A DNA stretch of 64,000 nucleotides from an uncultured beta proteobacterium (GTDB lineage: Bacteria > Pseudomonadota > Gammaproteobacteria > Burkholderiales > Burkholderiaceae_C). Made by a program: the position numbers and the translations under genes. The stretch lies in NCBI GenBank assembly GCA_903886275.1, contig CAISLN010000038.1, positions 143,439-207,438 on the forward strand, written 5' to 3'. The notes below the pieces were generated by a model. That model had not been told where the DNA came from. It worked only from the letters and a program-made list of their open reading frames with translations, and ran no database searches. Shown one piece after another: positions 1 to 7,694 of the stretch (the first letter of the stretch is position 1; each line of letters starts with the position of its first letter).

Positions 1-1525
1 GCCCTACCTGATGGGCGAGTCTGACAAGACCCCCAAGACCGCCGAATGGGCCTCTGCCATTTGCGGCATACCGGCCGCTGCCATCAAGGACCTGGCCCGG
101 CGCTTTGCCAAGAACCGCACCATGCTGGCCAGTGGTTGGTCGATGCAGCGTCAGCACCATGGCGAGCAGGTGCATTGGATGCTGGTGACGCTGGCTTCGA
201 TGCTGGGCCAGATCGGTCTGCCCGGCGGCGGCTTTGGCCTGAGCTACCACTATGCCAATGGCGGCGCACCGAGTTCGGACAGCCCTGCCATGTCCGGCAT
301 CACCGATGGCGGCAAGGCCGTCGCCGGTGCGGCCTGGCTGACGGCCAACGGCGCGGCCAGCATTCCTTGTGCGCGCGTGGTGGACATGCTGCTCAACCCG
401 GGCAAGTCGTTTGACTACAACGGCAAGACCGAAAAGTACCCCGATGTGCACATGGCCTATTGGGTGGGCGGCAATCCCTTTGGACACCAGCAGGACCGCA
501 ACCGCATGGTCAAGGCCTTCCAAAAACTCGACACCTTTATCGTGCAAGACTTTCAGTGGACCGCCACTGCACGCCATGCCGACATCGTGCTGCCGGCCAC
601 CACCGCCTTTGAGCGCAACGACATCGAGCATGTGGGCGACTATTCGATGCGCGCCATCATGGCCATGAAGAAAGTGGTGGAGCCGCTGTTTGAGGCGCGC
701 AACGACTATGACATTTTTGCCGGCATCGCCAAGCGCCTGGGCAAGGAAAAAGAGTTCACCGAAGGCAAGAGCGAGATGGACTGGATTCGCTCCTTCTACG
801 AGGCAGCCCTGGCCCAGGCCAAGGCCAAGAAGGTGGAGATGCCGAGCTTTGACGCCTTCTGGAATGGCACCGGGGTGGTTGAGTTTCCTATCTCTGCGGC
901 CGCCAAGGCCTTTGTGCGCCATGCCAAGTTCCGGGAAGATCCGCTGCTCAATCCGCTGGGCACGCCGAGCGGAAAGATCGAAATCTTCTCGCGCAACATC
1001 GAGAAAATGGCCTATGACGACTGCCCCCCGCACCCGACCTGGATGGAGCCTGTGGAGCGCCTGGGCGGCCCCAAGACCAAGTACCCGCTGCACATTGCCA
1101 CCAGCCATTCCAAGGGCCGTCTGCATTCGCAGCTCTGCGGCACCGTGATGCGTGAGACCTATGCGGTGGCCGGTCGCGAACCCTGCATGATCAACACGGA
1201 CGATGCCAAGGCCCGAGGCATCCAGAGCGGCGATGTGGTGCGGGTCTTTAACGACCGTGGCCAGATCCTCGCCGGCGCCAAGGTGACCAATGCCATCCGG
1301 CCCGGAGTGATCCGGGTCAGCGAAGGCGGCTGGTACGACCCGGCCGAGCCAGGCAAGCCCGGCAGCCTGGACCGCTACGGTGACGTCAACGTGCTGACGG
1401 TGGACATGGGAACTTCCAAATTGGGCCAGGGCAACTGCGGTCATACTGCGGTGGGCAACGTCGAGAAGTACAAGGGTGCAGCACCGAAGACCAGCGTCTT
1501 TACGGCACCTCGCGGCGCCGCCTGA
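1..1525 (+). CDS. torA: TorA/DorA-type molybdopterin oxidoreductase, 3' part
   Basis: Terminal oxidoreductase of the DMSO reductase family, most like periplasmic trimethylamine-N-oxide reductase (TMAO to trimethylamine), carrying bis-MGD. The frame is open to the window edge, so the Tat signal and N-terminal domains are missing and about 508 C-terminal residues are present. Motifs seen include QWTATARHADIVLPA followed by FERNDIE, as in TorA, a stretch around MAMKKVVEPLFEARNDYDIF, and a C-terminal molybdopterin-dinucleotide-binding domain from about PLHIATSHSKGRLHSQL onward. A sensor kinase and mobB follow on the same strand, which fits a locus for making and controlling this cofactor-dependent enzyme. 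DMSO or biotin sulfoxide as substrate cannot be excluded. Confidence 0.85.
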   Translation, partial: PYLMGESDKTPKTAEWASAICGIPAAAIKDLARRFAKNRTMLASGWSMQRQHHGEQVHWMLVTLASMLGQIGLPGGGFGLSYHYANGGAPSSDSPAMSGITDGGKAVAGAAWLTANGAASIPCARVVDMLLNPGKSFDYNGKTEKYPDVHMAYWVGGNPFGHQQDRNRMVKAFQKLDTFIVQDFQWTATARHADIVLPATTAFERNDIEHVGDYSMRAIMAMKKVVEPLFEARNDYDIFAGIAKRLGKEKEFTEGKSEMDWIRSFYEAALAQAKAKKVEMPSFDAFWNGTGVVEFPISAAAKAFVRHAKFREDPLLNPLGTPSGKIEIFSRNIEKMAYDDCPPHPTWMEPVERLGGPKTKYPLHIATSHSKGRLHSQLCGTVMRETYAVAGREPCMINTDDAKARGIQSGDVVRVFNDRGQILAGAKVTNAIRPGVIRVSEGGWYDPAEPGKPGSLDRYGDVNVLTVDMGTSKLGQGNCGHTAVGNVEKYKGAAPKTSVFTAPRGAA

Positions 1526-1598
1526 TTGAACCCACGCCACCGGCGCTCACGCAAGGCAGGCCTGCCCTGCCTTGCAAAAAAAACCAAGCAGGTATTCC

Positions 1599-4001
1599 AT
1601 GCAAGCGTTGATTGTGCTGATCTCCCAGCGGGAGGACTGGCTGGTGGATCAGACCATTGACTATGCCAGGCGCTATGGCTACTTGCCCTATACCTCGACG
1701 CTGGTGGAGGCCTGGCGCGCCTCCATCAGCGGCCTGTCGGGGCCTTTGATGAAGGCGCTGGCGCAATACGAGGAGGCGCCGCAACTGACGGCCGAAGAAC
1801 ACCACGAGGAATCCATCACCGCCTACGGCATTGAGGCGGCGCGCAGGCACCGCTCACGCGGCATTACCCTGGCGCTCTTTATGGGGCTGATGAAGTACTA
1901 CCGCCAGTCCTATGTGGACCTGATCTCGCAAGGTGAACTGCCCCCAGCCCGGTTGCCGCGCTACCGCGAATTTGTGGACCGTTTTTTTGACCGTATGGAA
2001 ATCGGCTTTTGCAGCGAATGGGCAGCGCAAAAAGAAGGCGCGCTCTTGCTCGACGCGCAGACAAAAAACGCCAGCCTGACGCATGAGAAAAACAAGTACC
2101 TGACCATTTTTGAGAGCCTCAAGGACCCGGTCATTCTGCTCGACCGGGCCGGTCAAATAGACAACACCAACCAGGCCGCCAGCGCGCTGTTTGGTGGCTC
2201 GGCGGTGGCGGGTGCCGGCTACTACGGCAGCAATCCTCTGCCCCTGCTCGAAGGGGCCTTGGCCGCATTGGCCGAACAGGGTGGCGAGCAGGTGTTGATG
2301 ACTTCGCGGGGACTGCGCTGCTTCGAGGTCAAGGCGCAGACCATGCTCGACGTGAGCGATAAGTTTGCCGGCACCGTGTTGATCCTCAACGATGTCACCG
2401 ACTACAAGCAGGCCCAGCAATTGGCCGAGCAGGCCAACCACACCAAGTCGGCGTTTCTGGCCTCCATGAGCCACGAGATCCGCACCCCCATTTTGGGCAT
2501 AGTCGGCATGACCGCGCTGCTGCGCGACACCGCGCTCGACGCCAGGCAGGCCGGCTATGTCCGCACCATCGCCACCTCGGGCGAGATGCTGTTCTCGCTG
2601 ATTTCCGACATCCTGGACTACTCCAAGATCGAGGCCGGTGTGCTGGAGGTGGAGGTCACCGCTTTTGGCGTCCAGTCTCTCCTAGACGACGTGATGGCCC
2701 TGATGGTGCCTGCCGCTGCGGCCAAGGGACTGGCGCTGAACGCGGCGATAGACCCCGCACTGCCCTGCCTGGTGCGCGGTGACTTCAACAAGCTGCGCCA
2801 GATACTGCTCAACCTGGTCAACAACGCCGTCAAGTTCACCGAGGCGGGCGCCATTGCGGTACAGGCCGAGGCCGCCGGAGGCTACCTGCGCTTTGCGGTC
2901 AGGGACACGGGCATTGGCATTTCCGAGAGCGGGCAAACCCATTTGTTCAGCGCCTTTGTGCAGGCCGATCGCTCGGTCTCGCGCCGCTTCGGTGGCACCG
3001 GTCTGGGCCTGGCCATTTGCCGCAAACTGGTGACTGCCTTGGGTGGCGAGATTGGCCTGCAAAGCCAGGTAAACCAGGGCAGCCTGTTCTGGTTCCAGGT
3101 GCCACTCGATGCGGTTGCGCAGCCAGGCGTTGCAGCGGCGCAAGCCATGCAGGGTCCGGGCACCGTCTACGACATCTTGCTGGTCGAAGACAACGAGATC
3201 AACCGCCTGGTGGCCTGTGGCCTGCTGGACCGTGCGGGGCACAGGGTGCAGGCGGTGGGCACTGGCAGCGAGGCATTGGCAATGCTGGAACAGGAACGCT
3301 TTGACATCGTGCTGATGGACCTGAACCTGCCCGGACTCAGCGGCCTGGAGACCATAGCCTGCATGCGCCGCCACCCCGATGCGCGCATTGCACGCCTCCC
3401 CATTTTGGTGGTCTCGGCGCTGGTCACCAAGGATGGCATTGCCGACTGCCTGAGCGCCGGAGCCAATGCGTTTTTGGGCAAACCCTACAAGCCCGAGCAG
3501 CTCGATGTGACGGTGCGCGCCACCCTGCGCGCTGGTACTGGCTTAGCTGGCGCGCAGCTCTTGCCGTCCGAGGCTGCGGTGCGGCCACCGAGCTTGCCGA
3601 CACTGGACCCGGGTCCGTTACAGGAGCATGTGGCGCAGCTGGGACTGGAGGTGAGCGGGCGCATTGTGGTCCTCTTTATCGAGACCGTGCCCACCATCCT
3701 TGCCGCCGCCCTGCAGGATTTTCAGGCCGGGCAGCAGGCCCAGGTGGTGCGCGCGGCGCACCGCATCAAGAGCTCGGCTTCGACCCTGGGCCTGTGCCAA
3801 TTGGCCGCGTTGGCACAGGCCTTGGAGACGCAGGTGGTGCACGGCAGTGCGCAGCAGGTGGAGCCGTTGTTGGCGCAGTTGCAGCCCTGCCTGGCCCAGG
3901 CCACTGAAGCCTTGCAAGCCCTGCTGGCGCAGTTGCGCCGGCCGTCCACCGATGCAGCCCTGCGCTGCCCACCCAACCCTCCACTGCAAAGGCGCATATG
4001 A
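1599..4001 (+). CDS. Cytoplasmic hybrid histidine kinase (PAS-HisKA-HATPase-REC-HPt)
   Basis: A multistep phosphorelay sensor of about 800 residues. Order: an N-terminal helical domain (about 1-150, no membrane segment), a PAS-like region (about 165-275), HisKA with SHEIRTP (His292), an HATPase with the N box [15 protein letters not shown] and FGGTGLGLA, a receiver with VEDNEIN and MDLNLPG (Asp574) and KPYKP, and a C-terminal HPt with AHRIKSSA (His721). All phosphotransfer residues are present. The start is the ATG at 1599, with AGG about 8 bases upstream; a TTG at 1572 is an in-frame alternative. The stop overlaps the mobB start (ATGA). Its position next to a TorA-like gene suggests a role like TorS, but TorS is membrane-bound with a periplasmic sensor and this protein is not, so the signal is unknown. 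Confidence 0.85.
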   Translation: MQALIVLISQREDWLVDQTIDYARRYGYLPYTSTLVEAWRASISGLSGPLMKALAQYEEAPQLTAEEHHEESITAYGIEAARRHRSRGITLALFMGLMKYYRQSYVDLISQGELPPARLPRYREFVDRFFDRMEIGFCSEWAAQKEGALLLDAQTKNASLTHEKNKYLTIFESLKDPVILLDRAGQIDNTNQAASALFGGSAVAGAGYYGSNPLPLLEGALAALAEQGGEQVLMTSRGLRCFEVKAQTMLDVSDKFAGTVLILNDVTDYKQAQQLAEQANHTKSAFLASMSHEIRTPILGIVGMTALLRDTALDARQAGYVRTIATSGEMLFSLISDILDYSKIEAGVLEVEVTAFGVQSLLDDVMALMVPAAAAKGLALNAAIDPALPCLVRGDFNKLRQILLNLVNNAVKFTEAGAIAVQAEAAGGYLRFAVRDTGIGISESGQTHLFSAFVQADRSVSRRFGGTGLGLAICRKLVTALGGEIGLQSQVNQGSLFWFQVPLDAVAQPGVAAAQAMQGPGTVYDILLVEDNEINRLVACGLLDRAGHRVQAVGTGSEALAMLEQERFDIVLMDLNLPGLSGLETIACMRRHPDARIARLPILVVSALVTKDGIADCLSAGANAFLGKPYKPEQLDVTVRATLRAGTGLAGAQLLPSEAAVRPPSLPTLDPGPLQEHVAQLGLEVSGRIVVLFIETVPTILAAALQDFQAGQQAQVVRAAHRIKSSASTLGLCQLAALAQALETQVVHGSAQQVEPLLAQLQPCLAQATEALQALLAQLRRPSTDAALRCPPNPPLQRRI

Positions 4002-4495
4002 AAATTTTTGGCATTGCCGGTCACTCCGGTATGGGCAAGACCACGTTGCTGGAAAAGCTGGTGCCCGAGATCGCCTCGCGCGGTCTGGTGGTGTCGCTCA
4101 TCAAGCACAGCCACAAGAACATCGACATAGACCGCCCCGGCAAGGACTCTTATCGCCTGCGCGAATCGGGTTGCAAGGAGGTGCTGTTGCTGGGCAATGA
4201 CCGCTGGGCCCTGATGCATGAACTGCGCGGCGCGCAGGAGCCCTCGCTGGACTATTTGCTGGACCGCATGCAGCACTGCGACCTGGTCCTGATCGAAGGC
4301 TTCAAGAGCGGCGGCTTTCCCAAGCTGGAGGTGTGGCGCGAGGGGCAGGGCAAGGGCACGCTGTGGCCCGACTGGCCCGGCATCGCCGCAGTGGCCTGCG
4401 ACACCGCACTGACCGACCTGCAACTGCCCACCCTGCACTTGGCGCACACCCCTTCCATTGCCGACTTTGTCCTGCAACATGCCGTGGTGCGCTAG
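3998..4495 (+). CDS. mobB: Molybdopterin-guanine dinucleotide biosynthesis protein B
   Basis: GTP-binding accessory protein for bis-MGD cofactor maturation, 165 residues, usual for MobB. The P-loop GHSGMGKTT is at residues 8-16, followed by the family stretch VVSLIKHSHKN and IDRPGKDSYRLRESG, then VLIEGFKSG. It overlaps the preceding kinase gene by four bases, so translation is probably coupled. Its placement in a molybdoenzyme locus agrees with its job, since TorA-type enzymes carry bis-MGD. It ends 14 bases from the convergent gene at 4510, and no hairpin terminator is visible between them. Confidence 0.93.
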   Translation: MKIFGIAGHSGMGKTTLLEKLVPEIASRGLVVSLIKHSHKNIDIDRPGKDSYRLRESGCKEVLLLGNDRWALMHELRGAQEPSLDYLLDRMQHCDLVLIEGFKSGGFPKLEVWREGQGKGTLWPDWPGIAAVACDTALTDLQLPTLHLAHTPSIADFVLQHAVVR

Positions 4496-4509
4496 CAAAA
4501 GGCCAGCCC

Positions 4510-5889
4510 CTACGGTGCCGACATAGGCGGCAACTGCGGCGTCAGGCTGGAAATCCAGCCCAGAACCTGCAGGCCCTTTACTTCCAAGGTGTTGGCGTTC
4601 AGCGTCGCCTCCCTGATGTCAAAAAATCCCAAGGCTGTGGCCTGGTCCAGATTCTGCCGGTCTTGCTGTGACCAGTTGGCCGTTATGCGGAGGTCGCGGA
4701 TGGCGATGAACGATGTCGGCAACAGGGGGAACATGCCGGGGTTGTTGTTGCCTGAACCAGTTGAATACTCGCCAGCCTGGGTGCCGAACATGTACCAGCC
4801 TTTCATCTTAAGCAGTGCGAGCTTGAACCAGCTGCGCTCGATATTCACCCTGCAGTACCGGAACGAGATGCTGAAGCCGTCGCTGCTGCCGGCTGGCTTC
4901 GCCGGCAGCGCATGGTTGATCAGGCTGGTGAGCGCATAGCGGTTGGCCACGCCCACGGGGCCGAGGTCGAGCTTCCTCTGCGTCAAGTCCAGCGCTTGGA
5001 TCTGCTTGTCGAGCTTGTATTTGCTGTAAGAACTCGCGGGAATTTTTTTCTGAATGAACAGATTCTGGATCTCTGCGGCAACGGCATTGGCAACCGGCGC
5101 AGGCGCTCTGAGCAGCGCGGCGTTGGCCGGTGCAACAGCCCTCACCTGGGCCGCGGCCGGCATGGCTGAAACCGCTGCAGCGCTTCGCACACTTGTCGCT
5201 TGAATCCGCTCTTTGGCCGGCATCACCGCCTTGGCTGCCAAGCCCTGTTGCTGCTGAGTGACCGACTGCTGCGCCATGCGCTTGACCGTATGGGCGCTTG
5301 CGGCACTGGTCGGCCTGAGCTTCCACAGGCCCTGGTTGAGCAGCGCCAGGCCGCCTGCCTTCACGAACTGTGCGCTCGGCGCCGCTGGCTTGGTATCGCC
5401 CGACTGCATGGAGAAGGTCGGCCAGGACGGTGCTGCGGCTTCGTCGTACCAATTGGCCGGCGTTGCCAGGCAAGGGTAGTAGAAGACGTTGGGATCAACC
5501 GAGCTGCCGGTCTTGGCCTGCAAAAATTCATACTGCGCATCGCCAAACAATTTGTACATCGGATTGCTGCCTATCGTGTCAGGCGTGCTTGCGCCAGGGA
5601 TAGCGCCGGTGAGCAATATCTCATAGAGGTCGTCCACTTCGAGCCCGGAGTTCTGAAAAAAAGGCTTGCTGAGCTCAGGGGCGATGTTGGCCAAATAAGA
5701 GAACGTTTCCTTGGCCACTTGGGGATCGTAGGGCCCGCTCGGGTTGCCGGCCGGTTTGAAGTCTTGCGCAGAGAGTGAAAATCCGGGCCACGCCATCTGC
5801 ATGACGATAGAAGGATTCGCGTCCGTCATGTTGAGCAGCTTGGCCAGCTCGTCATAGACCGCGCAGATGAAGTCGGTGGCATTGGGCAT
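4510..5889 (-). CDS. Hypothetical protein, paralogue B of an adjacent pair
   Basis: 459 residues; family not recognised. No signal peptide or clear membrane segment. Residues 35-100 match the neighbour at 5973-7367 (WPG..L...DF, then APEL...F...SG..V.D.Y..ILTG), and so does the C-terminal 120 residues: FRYCRVNIERSWFKLALL, KGWYMFG, FPLLPTSFIAIRDLRI, ANWSQQD and the terminal LQVLGWISSLTPQLPP. The middle (about 190-290) is Ala/Gln-rich and low in complexity. The start has AAAGG six bases upstream. It lies 83 bases downstream of its paralogue on the same strand, so the two are probably co-transcribed. Compared with the paralogue it lacks the two Gly/Ser-rich beta-type insertions. Function unknown. 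Confidence 0.75.
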   Translation of the reverse strand: MPNATDFICAVYDELAKLLNMTDANPSIVMQMAWPGFSLSAQDFKPAGNPSGPYDPQVAKETFSYLANIAPELSKPFFQNSGLEVDDLYEILLTGAIPGASTPDTIGSNPMYKLFGDAQYEFLQAKTGSSVDPNVFYYPCLATPANWYDEAAAPSWPTFSMQSGDTKPAAPSAQFVKAGGLALLNQGLWKLRPTSAASAHTVKRMAQQSVTQQQQGLAAKAVMPAKERIQATSVRSAAAVSAMPAAAQVRAVAPANAALLRAPAPVANAVAAEIQNLFIQKKIPASSYSKYKLDKQIQALDLTQRKLDLGPVGVANRYALTSLINHALPAKPAGSSDGFSISFRYCRVNIERSWFKLALLKMKGWYMFGTQAGEYSTGSGNNNPGMFPLLPTSFIAIRDLRITANWSQQDRQNLDQATALGFFDIREATLNANTLEVKGLQVLGWISSLTPQLPPMSAP

Positions 5890-5972
5890 GGAGAACCTTT
5901 CGAGGGAAACATTGTTGATTCAGGGCGGCCCCCAACGGAGCCGCCCATGCTGTTCTCAAACCATTGGTGCCA

Positions 5973-7367
5973 TCAGGCCGGCGGGCAGTAGGGCACAACC
6001 TGGCTGATGAAGCCCATGATTTGCACACCCGGAACGGTGATCGTTCCGCCGGCCATGGCCGAGGTGAAGGTTTGCTTGGAACTCGAATGGGCATAGCTGC
6101 CAGAGATCGAGAACGGCCCTATACCGAAGCCACCACCGCCGCTGGTCTTCGAGGTGATCAGCTCCCAGTCGGACTTGGACCAGGTAGCGCCTATCACGAT
6201 CTTGCGCGCCACCACAAACGAGGTCGGCAACAGCGGCATCATCGCGCTGTCCTGCGCGCTCTTGCTGCCGTTGGAAACCATGCCCTTCTTGTACAGATTG
6301 CCCAGATCCCAGCCCTTGGTACCGAGCAGGCTGTAGTTCATCCAAGGGCGCCGAATGGTAACCAGCGTGTACTCAAAGCTCACCCACAGACCACTGGTTT
6401 CCGAACTGGACTGCTGATGCGAGGAGGAATGGCCCGCAGAGCCGCCTATGCTGAAAAGCCCAAGGTTAAAACCGGCAGAGCCACCATAGGATGTGTAGTC
6501 GGATGAGGCGCTGCTTGCCACATTGCTGGAGCGCGAATCGAAGGTGGTCCAGCCGCTCGATGTGCTGCTGCTGCTGTACCAGTCGGAGGGCAGCAGGGAG
6601 ACGCGCTCGATTTTTGGCGACAGGCCAGTACCCGTGTCATTGAGCACCACGCCATAGCCTTCGAACAAATCCTGCGCCTGCTTCCAGGCGAGTTGCAGCG
6701 CATTTTGTGTAGAGGTTGTCTTGATCGCTAGGTTCTGTTCAACCTTGCTGGCATCTTCGGCACGCCAGCGGTCATAGGTCGTCTTGACCGGAATCTGCAG
6801 CGTGGTCGCAACCATGGGCCAGGTGTTTCTTCCGGTAGCTGTCTTCTGCGCTTCCATATAGGCTCCGATATAGGCGATGCGCGCATTGTTATAGGCCGAC
6901 TGGTTGTCCAGATAGTCGCGATAGACCTGTGACTCCATCTTCTTTTGGGTAACTTCTCCGGTATCGGGGTCGGTCACGTTGACCATGCGAAACAGGTAGT
7001 TCTCTGCATCCTTCAATTGCTTTTCTACGGCCGGGTTTGGGGCCTGTGCCGGAATGTGGACGCCAGTGAGTATCTGCTTGTATATCTCGCTGACCTTGCG
7101 GCCGCTGTCGGTATAGAAAGACGACATCTTGGGGGCGACGTCCACCAGTTCAGCGGCATTGATCGCGGCGTCCTGGCTGCCGCCTTTGCCGGGAGTCCAA
7201 GCGTTACGGAAGTCGGCAGAGTTAATTGCCAGGCCCGGCTTCATCATGGACAGCACGGTAGAGGCAGCCGGAGCTACGGGCTTTCCACCGGGCTCAGCCT
7301 GTGTGACGGAACTGAAAATGTTATCGAAGATACTTTGGATAAGTTTGGATATCTCGGCTTGTGTCAT
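5973..7367 (-). CDS. Hypothetical protein, paralogue A with duplicated Gly/Ser segment
   Basis: 464 residues; family not recognised. The ATG at 7367 is chosen because AAAGAGGA lies about eight bases upstream. The N-terminal 250 residues look largely helical, without a signal peptide. Residues 296-316 and 410-430 are an internal repeat of form GxxGF..G.FSI.GS..HSSS, 13 of 21 positions identical. They flank a conserved core (FEYTLVTIRRPWMNYSLL, MMPLLPTSFVVARKI) shared with the downstream paralogue. The alternating small/hydrophobic pattern of the repeats suggests amphipathic beta-hairpins. First gene of a probable two-gene operon. A role in pore formation or surface binding would be speculation. 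Confidence 0.78.
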   Translation of the reverse strand: MTQAEISKLIQSIFDNIFSSVTQAEPGGKPVAPAASTVLSMMKPGLAINSADFRNAWTPGKGGSQDAAINAAELVDVAPKMSSFYTDSGRKVSEIYKQILTGVHIPAQAPNPAVEKQLKDAENYLFRMVNVTDPDTGEVTQKKMESQVYRDYLDNQSAYNNARIAYIGAYMEAQKTATGRNTWPMVATTLQIPVKTTYDRWRAEDASKVEQNLAIKTTSTQNALQLAWKQAQDLFEGYGVVLNDTGTGLSPKIERVSLLPSDWYSSSSTSSGWTTFDSRSSNVASSASSDYTSYGGSAGFNLGLFSIGGSAGHSSSHQQSSSETSGLWVSFEYTLVTIRRPWMNYSLLGTKGWDLGNLYKKGMVSNGSKSAQDSAMMPLLPTSFVVARKIVIGATWSKSDWELITSKTSGGGGFGIGPFSISGSYAHSSSKQTFTSAMAGGTITVPGVQIMGFISQVVPYCPPA

Positions 7368-7525
7368 GGTTACAGTCCTCTTTGGGTAGTTGCACATTTG
7401 TGGTGTGTTGTAGTGCTATCGAATAGCCCACTCCACCGGGCCATTCTTTTGCTTTGGCATATTTGAAGCTTGTGAATTGGCAAATATCTTTACTCCCTCT
7501 GCTTCTTGCTTCGCGCGCAGCGTGT

Positions 7526-7574
7526 GACAGCTGTCGCACATGGGGCTGTGACAGCTGTCACCCTGTGACAGCTG
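7526..7574. promoter_or_regulatory. Tandem palindromic upstream activator-type sites
   Basis: The palindrome GACAGCTGTC occurs at 7526-7535 and 7550-7559, the second extended to a perfect 14-mer GTGACAGCTGTCAC (7548-7561). A two-thirds copy GACAGCTG follows at 7567-7574. The sites sit in the intergenic region between divergent genes, 50-100 bases upstream of the -24/-12 element at 7626. That distance is typical for enhancer-binding proteins of sigma-54 promoters. The cognate regulator is not in this window. Confidence 0.65.
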
Positions 7575-7625
7575 CGCGCCCATCGCAGATCGATAGGAAT
7601 CAAGCACTTACGCGCGATCGCGCCC

Positions 7626-7640
7626 TGGCACGGATATTGA
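7626..7640 (+). promoter_or_regulatory. Sigma-54-type promoter of the flavin monooxygenase
   Basis: TGGCACG-GATA-TTGA matches the -24 box perfectly. The -12 box has GA instead of the usual GC after the N10 spacer. It lies 55 bases upstream of the ATG at 7695 and downstream of the tandem palindromes, which together make a sigma-54/activator promoter plausible. Confidence 0.55.
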
Positions 7641-7694
7641 CTCTATGGATGCAGCAGGCCCACCTTGAGGCCGGCACCACAGGAGACACAAGCA

